Origin: CAYWNK01 sp047639615
Lineage (GTDB): Bacteria > Planctomycetota > UBA1135 > GCA-002686595
DNA: 31,253 bases
Assembly (NCBI GenBank): GCA_047639615.1
Contig: JBLIOL010000019.1
Span: 1 to 31,253, forward strand
Direction of reading: 5' to 3'
The position numbers and the translations under genes are program-made. Shown one piece after another: positions 1 to 7,841 of this stretch. Position 1 is the first letter of the stretch; each line of letters opens with the position of its first letter. The notes below the pieces were generated by a model. That model was not told the DNA's origin, did no database searches, and worked only from the letters and a program-made list of their open reading frames with translations.

Positions 1-597
1 ATGACCGACCCCTACGCGCGTCGTCGCGAGGGCCCCCGTGGCCGCGGTGGCCCGCGCCGTGGAGGATCCCGTGGTGGCGGCTACCAAGGCGGCGGACACC
101 GTGAAGGCGGCTACCAAGGCGGTGGACACCGTGAAGGCGGCTACCAAGGCGGCGGACACCGAGACGGCGGCTACCAAGGCGGCGGAAACCGAGAAGGCGG
201 CTACCAAGGCGGCGGGCACCGAGAGGGCGGCTATCAAGGCGGCGGAAACCGTGAAGGCGGCTACCAAGGCGGCGGGCACCGAGAAGGCGGCTATCAAGGC
301 GGCGGAAACCGTGAAGGCGGCTACCAAGGCGGCGGGCACCGAGAAGGTGGCTATCAAGGCGGCGGAAACCGTGAAGGCGGCTATCAAGGCGGCGGGCACC
401 GAGAGGGCGGGCACCGTGAAGGCGGCTATCGCGATGGCGGACACCGGGACGGTGGTGGCTACCGCGACGCAGGATCCCATGAAGGCAGCCCCCGTGGACG
501 AGGGCCCCGTGGTGGCGGACCGCGACGTGGCGGCCCGCGTAGGGGGGGTGGATCCCGAGGTGGCCGCGGCGGACCCCGTCGGGGCGGCTCGCGCTAG
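1..597 (+). CDS. RGG/glycine-rich tandem-repeat protein, possibly 5'-partial
   Basis: The product is a 198-residue, highly basic, low-complexity protein. Residues 1-25 are Arg/Gly-rich, residues 26-135 hold 11 copies of a decapeptide GGYQGGG(H/N)R(E/D), then come shorter GGHRE/GGYRD units and a tail of GPRGGGPRRGG-type RGG boxes. Such tails bind RNA and are often appended to RNA helicases, pseudouridine synthases or cold-shock-like proteins. No folded domain is visible here. The first base of the window is the A of an ATG, so it cannot be told whether this is the true start or an internal Met of a longer protein whose catalytic part lies to the left. The stop is TAG at 595-597. The +2 frame is also open across the repeat, because a 30-base unit keeps every frame in phase; this frame is preferred for its RGG composition. 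Function beyond probable RNA binding is not assigned. Confidence 0.7.
   Translation: MTDPYARRREGPRGRGGPRRGGSRGGGYQGGGHREGGYQGGGHREGGYQGGGHRDGGYQGGGNREGGYQGGGHREGGYQGGGNREGGYQGGGHREGGYQGGGNREGGYQGGGHREGGYQGGGNREGGYQGGGHREGGHREGGYRDGGHRDGGGYRDAGSHEGSPRGRGPRGGGPRRGGPRRGGGSRGGRGGPRRGGSR
76..405 (+). repeat. 30-bp tandem repeat, 11 copies, with 60-bp higher-order period
   Basis: Eleven back-to-back 30-base units encode GGYQGGG(H/N)R(E/D). From the fourth unit on, units alternate between His (GGGCACCGAGA-) and Asn (GGAAACCGTGA-) versions, with the synonymous codons alternating too (CTACCAA and CTATCAA). The recently amplified unit is therefore 60 bases. Units are nearly identical at the DNA level, which suggests recent slippage or unequal recombination, and copy number is likely to differ between strains. 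Confidence 0.9.
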
Positions 598-660
598 ACC
601 TGGCGGGTCTGGGGAAGCAAACTGCGCAGGATCCTTCCTCCTATTAGCTCCCCACAGACC

Positions 661-1542
661 ATGACCCACACGCCCAAGATTGGCGTTCTAGGAGGCTCCG
701 GCCTCTACGATCTCGAAGGCCTCGAGAACGTGAGCAGCACCAGCCTCTCGACTCCCTTCGGAGCGCCGAGCGACGATTATGTCACCGGCACCCTAGACGG
801 AGTCGAGATGGTGTTCCTGCCGCGTCACGGCCGCGGACATCGCATCTCGCCTTCTGAAATCAATTACCGCGCGAACATCTGGGGCATGAAGAGCCTCGGT
901 GTGACCCAGCTGGTCTCAGTCTCCGCGGTGGGATCCATGCGCGAGGATGTGGAGCCCGGGCACTTCGTGGTGATCGACCAATTCGTTGACCGCACGCGTC
1001 ATCGCAAGGACACCTTCTTCGAAGGCGGTGTGGTCGCTCACGTGATGTTCGCCGATCCCGTTTGCCCGGTGGTGCGCCAGGCGCTGGTCAGTGCCTGCGG
1101 CACAGCCGGCGTGACCTCTCACGACGGCGGCGCCTACCTGTGTATGGAAGGTCCGCAGTTCTCCACGCGCGCCGAGTCCAAGACCTACCGCGGCTGGGGC
1201 GTGGACGTGATCGGCATGACGAACCTGACCGAGGCCAAGTTGGCGCGCGAAGCGGAGCTCTGCTACGCGACCGTGGCCATGTCCACGGACTATGACTGCT
1301 GGCACGAGGGTCACGACGACGTGACCGTCGAAGCGATCCTGGCGGTCATGGCCAAGAACGTGGGCAACGCCAAGGAAGTCATCCGCCACGTTGTGCCCGC
1401 GCTCGCTGCGGCGAGTACTTCGGATGGACCGGGCTGCGGTTGCGGCTCGGCCTTGGCCGGAGCGATTCTGACCGCACCCGACGCCATTAGTTCCGAGGCT
1501 CGCACACGCCTTGGACTCTTGATCGATCACCGCATCGGCTAA
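661..1542 (+). CDS. mtnP: S-methyl-5'-thioadenosine phosphorylase
   Basis: This cytosolic enzyme splits 5'-methylthioadenosine with phosphate into adenine and 5-methylthioribose-1-phosphate, the salvage step after polyamine synthesis and other SAM-using reactions. The 293-residue length fits the trimeric purine nucleoside phosphorylase family 2. Visible motifs are the N-terminal phosphate-binding IGVLGGSGLYD, the loop LPRHGRGHRISPSEINYRAN, SVSAVGSMRE, the substrate loop MEGPQFSTRAES, and MTNLTEAKLAREAELCYA. The C-terminal STDYDCW with the following acidic His-Glu region is typical of MTA phosphorylase rather than PNP, which has Asn at the base-recognition site. Start is the ATG at 661, 63 bases after the repeat protein. 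The M28 peptidase follows after 12 bases, so the two may be co-transcribed. The identification is secure; 5'-methylthioinosine as the substrate cannot be wholly excluded. Confidence 0.93.
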   Translation: MTHTPKIGVLGGSGLYDLEGLENVSSTSLSTPFGAPSDDYVTGTLDGVEMVFLPRHGRGHRISPSEINYRANIWGMKSLGVTQLVSVSAVGSMREDVEPGHFVVIDQFVDRTRHRKDTFFEGGVVAHVMFADPVCPVVRQALVSACGTAGVTSHDGGAYLCMEGPQFSTRAESKTYRGWGVDVIGMTNLTEAKLAREAELCYATVAMSTDYDCWHEGHDDVTVEAILAVMAKNVGNAKEVIRHVVPALAAASTSDGPGCGCGSALAGAILTAPDAISSEARTRLGLLIDHRIG

Positions 1543-1554
1543 CCTGGGTTATTC

Positions 1555-3255
1555 ATGAATGCACCCAGCCTGCTGCCTTGGCTCCTGCTCGGCGGCCTAG
1601 TCGCCTGTGCCTCGGGACCGGACTATCAAGACGGCCGTGACTACGGCGGTCAATCCCGGGCCCAGCACAATGGACCCATGGTTAGCGTGGGGCAAGAGGG
1701 GCCGCGGCGCTTCGTCCCGGCCCTGCTGGAGGCATTTGGGCAGCAGCATGCCTTCGAGGTCTGCGCCCAGATCGACGGCCACTATCGCGAGCCGGGAAAC
1801 GTGGGCTACGAGGCCGCCTTGGACCTGGTGGAGCGGGAACTGCGCGCGGCGGGCTTTGGCCGCATGCCGGGTTGGACCGTGCGCATGCTGGAGACGCCCA
1901 TGCGAGGTCCAGCGTGGACGCCCCTAGGGGGTAGCTTGGTATTGCACACGGAGAGCGGTACGCAGCAGAGCTTGCATAGCTTCGAGCAGCCGGGCGATAT
2001 GGATCGCTGCATGCTGCCGACCCACGCGCCATCCGGGGATGTACGCGGACCGATCGCCCTGGAGCTTGAGGCCGTGCGCCCGGGCGACGTGTTTGTCACG
2101 GACCAGAGTCTGCGACGCGTGCTCAAGGCTGCGCTCAAGCGCGGAGCGGCGGCGGTGCTCAGCTGCCGCTTGCAGGAGATCTGCGTCGACCCCACCGGCG
2201 AGGAACGTCACTTGGACGCCATCGCCTACGGTGCCGTCGGGCGCGGCACGACCGTACCCGTAGGATTCATTAGCCCGCGCAGCCTGAGCGCAATTCGCGA
2301 CGCAGGTGCAGGCGCGCAGTTGCACTACACCGCCAAGGTGCACTGGGAGGAGCGACCCCTACGCACTCTGGTGGCCGAGATCGAAGGCGTTCAATACCCG
2401 GACGAATTGGTCACCATCGTGGCCCACGTGGATGAGCCCGGTGCCTGCGACAACGCCACGGGGGTTGCGGGTCTGGCGGAGGTCGCCTGCGCCATGGCGC
2501 GCGCCAGTGAGCAGGGCGCGTTCCTGCGGCCGAGGCGCAGCCTGGCTCTGGTTTGGGGCGAGGAGTTCGGTGGAACGCGCGCCTTCCTGGCTCAGAGCAA
2601 GCGCCGGCCCATCGCCGGTTTCTCCTCGGACATGACCGGCTCGAGCGAGGCGCGCACGGGCGCGATCTGCTTGCTGGAACGCTCCCCGGATCCTGGCGCG
2701 GTGACGCCCTTGCCGCCGGATGAGCACACCTCCTGGGGCGCGGGCGAGGTGCTGGCGGAGGATCTGAGGCCCAACGGACTCAACGTCATCGTGCGCGCGG
2801 CGATGGTGGACGTGGGACTCGTACATGGCGAGTGGACCACCGCCGAACATCCCTGGGAGGGAGGCAGTGACCACGACATCTTCCTGAACATCGGCGTGCC
2901 GGGCGTGCTGCTCTGGCACTTCACGGACTTCGCCTATCACACCAGTCTGGACCGCATGGACCATGTGGATGCAGAGGAGCTGCTGCGCACCTCCGTGGCC
3001 CTGGGTGCGGCCGGGCTGGCTGTGGCAGATGCGCGACCGGGCGACCTGAAGCGCTACCTGGACTGCCTGGTGCTCGAGCGCCGCCTGCGGCTGAACATGG
3101 TGGCCGAGGAAGACGCTGGGGACGAGCTCGCGGCCCTTTGGGAGAACTGGTTCACGGGGTCGCGGCACTGGCTGCGGCGGCTGTGCCTGGGCATGGGCGA
3201 GGACGCGGACGTGCTGGGCCAAAGTTCGGCCGGCGCAGGCACGCAGGACGACTGA
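1555..3255 (+). CDS. M28-family zinc aminopeptidase, lipoprotein
   Basis: The protein is predicted to be exported and lipid-anchored: residues 1-17 form a short hydrophobic signal ending in a lipobox, LVAC, with Cys18. The C-terminal half carries the M28 di-zinc set: H291 in VAHVDEPG, D299 in ACDNATG, the catalytic E336/E337 pair in VWGEEFGG, D359 in FSSDMTG and H462 in AYHTSLDRMDHVD. Between about residues 130 and 270 lies a segment resembling the PA (protease-associated) insert of secreted M28 enzymes. Family members release N-terminal amino acids or act as carboxypeptidases on small peptides outside the cytoplasm; substrate cannot be read from sequence. At 566 residues it is longer than minimal M28 enzymes, with about 60 extra C-terminal residues after the last ligand region. 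Start ATG 1555 is preceded by no clear ribosome binding site. Function class is confident, specificity unknown. Confidence 0.87.
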   Translation: MNAPSLLPWLLLGGLVACASGPDYQDGRDYGGQSRAQHNGPMVSVGQEGPRRFVPALLEAFGQQHAFEVCAQIDGHYREPGNVGYEAALDLVERELRAAGFGRMPGWTVRMLETPMRGPAWTPLGGSLVLHTESGTQQSLHSFEQPGDMDRCMLPTHAPSGDVRGPIALELEAVRPGDVFVTDQSLRRVLKAALKRGAAAVLSCRLQEICVDPTGEERHLDAIAYGAVGRGTTVPVGFISPRSLSAIRDAGAGAQLHYTAKVHWEERPLRTLVAEIEGVQYPDELVTIVAHVDEPGACDNATGVAGLAEVACAMARASEQGAFLRPRRSLALVWGEEFGGTRAFLAQSKRRPIAGFSSDMTGSSEARTGAICLLERSPDPGAVTPLPPDEHTSWGAGEVLAEDLRPNGLNVIVRAAMVDVGLVHGEWTTAEHPWEGGSDHDIFLNIGVPGVLLWHFTDFAYHTSLDRMDHVDAEELLRTSVALGAAGLAVADARPGDLKRYLDCLVLERRLRLNMVAEEDAGDELAALWENWFTGSRHWLRRLCLGMGEDADVLGQSSAGAGTQDD

Positions 3256-3316
3256 GCCAGCGCCGAACCACGATTGCTAGCAGCGGATCTGTCCTGGCTG
3301 TGCTATCGATTGGGGC

Positions 3317-4438
3317 ATGAGCACACCCACCCTCGGACGGATTGGCAGGCGCGGCTTGCTGGGCGCCACCGCCGCTGCACTTAGCGCACCCGCATGTCTC
3401 ACCCGTTCCCAAGGCTCTCCGGCGCCTGTCCAGGGCCGCCCGACCCTGGTCGGCTCGGCCAACTGCCTGCCGGGCATGAAGGCCCACTACGCTGAGCTGA
3501 CCGGCGGAGCGGATCCTCTCGACGTGGCCATCAATGTGGTCAAGGGTGTCGAGGCTGATCCCAATGACATGAGCGTCGGCCTGGGCGGCCTGCCCAACGA
3601 GGACGGCGACGTGACCTTGGACTCGGCTGTGATGCATGGCCCGACCCACAACGCGGGATCGGTCAGTCACATCGAGAACATCCTGCACCCGGTGGAGGTC
3701 GCGCGCCTGGTTATGGAGCGCACGGACCACGTGCAGTTGGTGGGCAAGGGCGCCTATGAGTTTGCGCGCATGCACGGGCACGAGCATGTGAATCTGCTCA
3801 CCGACAAGGCGCGCGGCGTGTGGCTGCGCTGGAAGGAAACCATGAGCGAGCGTGACGATCGCTTGCCCGCGCCTAAGAAGGACACCAAGAACGGACAGCT
3901 GGTGGACTACATGGGCGAGAAGGTCGCCCTGGAAAGCCTGGCAACCACCAAGCGCTTGACCGGCACGATCCACTGCTCGGCGCTCTCCACAACGGGAACG
4001 GTCGGTTGCTGTACGACTACCTCGGGGCTGTCCTGGAAGATCCCGGGAAGGGTGGGGGACTCCTCGATCATCGGTGCCGGTCTCTACTGTGACGCGGAAG
4101 CGGGCAGCGCCGGAGCCACGGGGCGCGGCGAGGCCGCCATCCTTTCAGCTGGTAGCGCGATGATCGTTGAGCTCCTGCGCCAGGGCGCTTCCGCTGAGGA
4201 GGCGGGCCTCGAGCTACTGGGCCGCGTCACGCGTCAAGCGCAGCGCGCGTCCGCTTGGCAGCCCAGCTTGGTGAATGAGCAGGGCGTGCCCAGCTTCAAT
4301 CTGCAGTACTACGTGCTCGGTCTGAACGGTGACATTGCTGGCGTTGAGCTACTTGGCAACGGTCGTCGCAAGTTCGCAGTAGCCAATGCGGATGGCGGCG
4401 CGCGCCACATGGCGCTGGTGCCGCTGCACCGTTTGTAG
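3317..4438 (+). CDS. Tat-exported glycosylasparaginase (N4-(GlcNAc)-asparaginase), Ntn hydrolase
   Basis: This is an N-terminal-nucleophile amidohydrolase of the glycosylasparaginase/isoaspartyl peptidase family, which cuts the GlcNAc-Asn bond of N-glycopeptides or related aspartyl amides. Residues 8-30 form a Tat-like signal (RIGRRGLLGATAAALSAPA), so the enzyme probably works in the periplasm. The precursor should self-cleave before Thr217 in TGTIHCSAL, which aligns with the HDTIG motif of the family. It is followed by the diagnostic TTSGLSWKIPGRVGDSSIIGAG and DAEAGSAGATGRGE. The 373-residue length is normal. The usual HDT context is TGT here and the strand after the nucleophile is Cys-rich (HCSAL, GCCTTT), so exact specificity may differ. 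It lies 61 bases after the peptidase gene and converges, 6 bases apart, with the EF-hand gene. Confidence 0.88.
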   Translation: MSTPTLGRIGRRGLLGATAAALSAPACLTRSQGSPAPVQGRPTLVGSANCLPGMKAHYAELTGGADPLDVAINVVKGVEADPNDMSVGLGGLPNEDGDVTLDSAVMHGPTHNAGSVSHIENILHPVEVARLVMERTDHVQLVGKGAYEFARMHGHEHVNLLTDKARGVWLRWKETMSERDDRLPAPKKDTKNGQLVDYMGEKVALESLATTKRLTGTIHCSALSTTGTVGCCTTTSGLSWKIPGRVGDSSIIGAGLYCDAEAGSAGATGRGEAAILSAGSAMIVELLRQGASAEEAGLELLGRVTRQAQRASAWQPSLVNEQGVPSFNLQYYVLGLNGDIAGVELLGNGRRKFAVANADGGARHMALVPLHRL

Positions 4439-4444
4439 TCTCCG

Positions 4445-5542
4445 CTACCGGTCGCCGCTCTTCGGCAGAGGCTTGCCGAAGAGGGCTGCGTCGAATTCAT
4501 CCTCGGTCAGAACCCCATCCTGGTTCCGATCGAGGGTGTGGTGCACGGTGCGCACGCGTACGGCGCTAAAGAGCGGCCGCAGCAGCTCCTCCATCTCGTC
4601 CAGGCTGATCTGACCATTGTTGTCGAGATCCAGTCGGCGGAAGGAACGCACGGGGCCGTTGATGCGCGGCGGTGCATTAGAGTCCTGGGCGCGTGGCTCG
4701 ACGGCACCGAAGAGCTCCTCGGCGCTCTTCGCTCCACCGACGACGAGGCCACTGGGCATGGGCACATTACTGGCGGAGACGACTCCGACCAGGCCTTCAA
4801 GCCCGGCTAGTTCTTTGACGTTCAGCCGCCCGTCGCCATCTCGATCAAGCCCCATGACCACGCGCTCGGACACTAGGTCGGAGCGGCTGTAGTCGGTCAG
4901 CACCGATTTGATTTCGGAAGCGGACAGCATTCCGTCGCGGTCGCGGTCGTAGGCGTTGCGCAGCTGCTCGGGTGTGCGGGTGGGGGCGCCCAAAAGGTCG
5001 GCCGGGGGCAGCGGATCGCGGAAGGTGCGCTCGGTGAGAGCGAAGGTGCAGTAGAGCTCGAACTCGGCCAGGTCTACGCGTCCGTCGCGGTCCTCGTCGA
5101 AGCGCCGGAAGCGCAAGCGATCGAAGCCCAGGGCGTGGGCTGTCTCGCGATAGCTGACCCAGCCGGAGCCGTTCGCGTCGCTGGTACCAAACCAGCCCAT
5201 GAGTTGGGCTTCGGTGGGCAGAATCACGTCTGCTGTGCCCTTGCGGCGGCTGCGTTTGGCTCCTGAGGAAGAGCCTGAAGCCAAGTCGATGGCCGGCAGT
5301 ACTTTCGCCCCTTTCTTGAAGATCTCGAGGTCGGCGACCGCAGGTCCCTTGGTGAATCCACCGCCCTTCTTCTTCTTTTTTTTCTTCACCGAGCGGCGCG
5401 AGTTGCCGCGTCGCTGGGGGGCCGGCGCGGAGGCCGGCGCCATGCTCGGAGCGGCGCTTGGAGCCGGGGCGACCGGGGTGGCAGCGCGTGCAGGCAGGCC
5501 CAGGACCAGGGCCAAAAGGATCAGCAGTAGGGGACGCATCAC
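4445..5542 (-). CDS. secreted six-EF-hand protein
   Basis: A 365-residue protein with a signal peptide (residues 1-20, cleavage after ARA), an Ala/Pro-rich linker, a run of seven lysines at 53-59 within a strongly basic stretch, and six canonical EF-hand calcium loops at residues 122-133, 149-160, 199-210, 233-244, 305-316 and 338-349. The loops begin DANGSG, DEDRDG, DRDRDG, DRDGDG, DLDNNG and DRNQDG and have Glu at the last coordinating place. It probably binds calcium outside the cytoplasm. The basic N-terminal region could attach it to nucleic acid or anionic polymers. Proteins with several EF hands are common in Planctomycetota, but no specific role is known to me. Start is the ATG at 5542, which opens directly into the signal peptide. 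The gene converges with the glycosylasparaginase gene; no terminator is seen in the 6-base gap. Confidence 0.83.
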   Translation of the reverse strand: MMRPLLLILLALVLGLPARAATPVAPAPSAAPSMAPASAPAPQRRGNSRRSVKKKKKKKGGGFTKGPAVADLEIFKKGAKVLPAIDLASGSSSGAKRSRRKGTADVILPTEAQLMGWFGTSDANGSGWVSYRETAHALGFDRLRFRRFDEDRDGRVDLAEFELYCTFALTERTFRDPLPPADLLGAPTRTPEQLRNAYDRDRDGMLSASEIKSVLTDYSRSDLVSERVVMGLDRDGDGRLNVKELAGLEGLVGVVSASNVPMPSGLVVGGAKSAEELFGAVEPRAQDSNAPPRINGPVRSFRRLDLDNNGQISLDEMEELLRPLFSAVRVRTVHHTLDRNQDGVLTEDEFDAALFGKPLPKSGDR

Positions 5543-5612
5543 GGTGAGAGGATATCGGCCAAGATCGGGCTGGGGCCCCCAGGAACTCCCTGGAACCGGC
5601 CGGAAATGCCAC

Positions 5613-5661
5613 GGGCCCCCCCGTAAACGCCTCCTGGGTAGGTGGCGTTACGGGAGGGCCC
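5613..5661 (-). terminator. hairpin downstream of the symporter gene
   Basis: Arms 5613-5631 and 5644-5661 pair with one mismatch and one bulge around a 12-base loop; the GGGCCC ends pair perfectly. It lies 35 bases past the symporter stop and before the EF-hand start on the same strand, so it probably ends the symporter transcript. There is no T run, so it would be an atypical intrinsic terminator or an RNA 3'-end stabiliser. Confidence 0.5.
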
Positions 5662-5695
5662 GAATGGGGCCGGGCGGAACCGGCCTGGCTTCAGC

Positions 5696-7606
5696 CTAGG
5701 AGTGGCGCTTGATCTCGCCCGACTTGAGCTTCTCCTGGTACTCGCCCAGGGCCTTCTTGACCTTGCCGGAGAGGAAGATCACGCCGATGACGTTGGGGAA
5801 GGCCATGCCGAGGATCATCAGGTCGCCGAACTCGAGCACCTGCTTGGCGGTGATCACCGAGCCCAGGAAAACGAAGGTCAGGAAGAGGATCTTGTAGGAG
5901 CGGCTACTCTTGTCGCCGAAGAGCCAGACCCAGCAACGCTCGCCGTAGTAGGACCAGGAGATCATGGTCGAGAAGGCAAACATGACTACGGCCACGGAGA
6001 GCAGGTAGGGGAACCAGCTGACTTCTGAGCCGAAGGCCTTAGAGGTCAAGCCGGCGCCGTTGGCGCTCTCGATGTAGGGCGCAAACATGCCACCGTTCAC
6101 GGTCGGGTCGTAGGCACCGGTCATGATGATCACCAGGGCGGTCATGGTGCAGATCACGATGGTGTCGATGAAGGGCTCGAGCAGGGCCACGATGCCCTCA
6201 CGCACGGGATACTCGCAGTGGGCTGCGGAGTGTGCGATGGCAGCGGAACCGACGCCGGCCTCGTTGGAGAAGGCGGCGCGCTTGAAGCCCATGACCAAGA
6301 CACCCATCAAGCCGCCGAAGCCGGCGGCGGGGTTGAAGGCGCCTTCCCAGATCATGCCTAGGGCGGCCGGAACCTCGCTGGCGTGGTTCATGATGATGTA
6401 CATGGCCGCGAGCACGTAGAGGGTGCACATGGTCGGCACGATCTTCTCGGCGGTCTCCGCGATGCGCTTCAGGCCGCCCAGGATCACGGCGCCGACGGCG
6501 GCGGTCATGATCAGGCCGTAGACCCAGCTGTTGTCGGCGAAGAAGGGCACCGTCTCTTTCAACGCGCCCAGGGACTGGTTGACCTGGAAGCTGTTGCCGC
6601 CGGCCAAGGAACCGCCCACGCACAGGATCGCGAAGCTAACGGCGAGGAAGCGTCCGATACCCTTGTGGCCGGCTTCCTTGAAGCCGGTGGAGAGGTAGTA
6701 CATGGCGCCGCCCATGACGCTGCCGTCGGGGCGCTTGACTTTGTACATCTGCCCGAGGGAGCACTCGGTGAACTTGGAGGCCATGCCCAGAAAGCCCGCG
6801 AGGATCATCCAAAGGGTCGCGCCGGGTCCACCGAGGGAGATGGCGATGGCTACGCCCGCGATGTTGCCGAGGCCCACCGTGGCGGAGAGCGCTGCACTGA
6901 GGGCTTGGAAATGGGTGACTTCGCCCTCCACCTTGTCGTTCGGATCGTCGTACTTGCCCGCAGTGACTGCGATGGCGTGGCCGAAGAAGCGCAGCTGCAC
7001 CAGGCCCATACGGACGGTGAAGAAGATCGCGCCGAGCACCAGCCAGAGCACCGCCAGGGGCCAGCCCGTGCGCACGGCCTTGAGGGTGGCCATCTCGTCG
7101 GCGCCGGCGCTCGCGCGCGGCACGGTCAGGCTCACGGCGGAGGTGGAGAAGTCGAGGCCTTCGCGCTCGGCCAGGGCGATGAGCTCGTCAACCTTGGACT
7201 TGAGCGCTGCGGGGTCGGCGGCCAGGGCCGGATCGAAGCCTTCCAAAGTGACTGAGCTACCGCCCAGGTCGTAGAAGAAGAACCCGGCGACGAAGCCGTT
7301 CACGCTGGCCATCACCCGGTCGATCGACTCCTGCCAGTCGGCGGCCTCGGCCTGCGGCACGTCCACCTTGGCCGAAGCCGTGTCGGCGCGGCCGTCGAGG
7401 CTGGCTTTGAGGGAGGCCGCGAGGGCACTTTCCCGGTCCTTGATCGCAGCAGCGGCCGCATCAGCAGCGTTGGCCGCGATCGTGGAGTCGGCCAGGGGAA
7501 TTTCCGCGGCCGGAGCGTCGGTGTCCTGGAGGGGGGCGGTGATGCCCTGGGGGGCACACAGGAAGAGGGCGATGGCGGCGAGCGCCAGACGCAGTTGGAT
7601 CCGCAT
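5696..7606 (-). CDS. alanine/glycine:cation symporter (AGCS family)
   Basis: An inner-membrane secondary transporter of the sodium:alanine symporter family, importing alanine or glycine with Na+ or H+. The family signature GLGNIAGVAIAISLGGPGA is at about residues 244-262, followed by many hydrophobic helices and the typical SNEAGVGSAAIAHSAA motif. I place the start at the ATG at 7606 (637 residues), because it opens onto a signal-like segment (RIQLRLALAAIALFLCA). The frame continues to 7744 but that extension has no membrane or conserved character. Between the N-terminal hydrophobic segment and the transporter core are about 120 hydrophilic Ala/Asp-rich residues, so the protein is longer than the usual 450-550; this extra domain probably lies outside the membrane. 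The C-terminus (SGEIKRHS) is short. Divergent from the metalloprotease gene across 235 bases. Confidence 0.9.
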   Translation of the reverse strand: MRIQLRLALAAIALFLCAPQGITAPLQDTDAPAAEIPLADSTIAANAADAAAAAIKDRESALAASLKASLDGRADTASAKVDVPQAEAADWQESIDRVMASVNGFVAGFFFYDLGGSSVTLEGFDPALAADPAALKSKVDELIALAEREGLDFSTSAVSLTVPRASAGADEMATLKAVRTGWPLAVLWLVLGAIFFTVRMGLVQLRFFGHAIAVTAGKYDDPNDKVEGEVTHFQALSAALSATVGLGNIAGVAIAISLGGPGATLWMILAGFLGMASKFTECSLGQMYKVKRPDGSVMGGAMYYLSTGFKEAGHKGIGRFLAVSFAILCVGGSLAGGNSFQVNQSLGALKETVPFFADNSWVYGLIMTAAVGAVILGGLKRIAETAEKIVPTMCTLYVLAAMYIIMNHASEVPAALGMIWEGAFNPAAGFGGLMGVLVMGFKRAAFSNEAGVGSAAIAHSAAHCEYPVREGIVALLEPFIDTIVICTMTALVIIMTGAYDPTVNGGMFAPYIESANGAGLTSKAFGSEVSWFPYLLSVAVVMFAFSTMISWSYYGERCWVWLFGDKSSRSYKILFLTFVFLGSVITAKQVLEFGDLMILGMAFPNVIGVIFLSGKVKKALGEYQEKLKSGEIKRHS

Positions 7607-7841
7607 GGTTGTTGGACGGCAGGTTGCGGACTGGGCCGCGATTGGGGCGTGGCATTCTGCCCCAGCACGAGGCATTGGTGCAAACCAACCTGCCTCAAGG
7701 GCTAGTTTCTGTGTGTGCGGCCGAGCTAGGCCCCTGGATAGCACCTCGGACCCGGGAGGATAATATTGGGGCAGGACGAGGCGTTTCCAGCGAAGGCGAC
7801 GCTACTAGGTACGTACACATGGGTCGCAAGGCGGCCCCCCC

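Noticed and set aside
76..405. Possible CRISPR array, since regular 30-base repeats are present.
   Set aside because: There are no spacers, the units are contiguous and code a decapeptide in frame.
38..664. A +2-frame open reading frame of 208 residues with AATKAA repeats across the RGG gene.
   Set aside because: Any repeat unit divisible by three stays open in another frame if one unit lacks a stop. Its composition is an artefact of GC-rich Gly/Arg codons, and it ends inside the next gene's start.
7607..7744. Upstream extension of the symporter frame to 7744.
   Set aside because: The extra 46 residues are neither signal-like nor conserved in character; the ATG at 7606 opens onto a hydrophobic signal segment.
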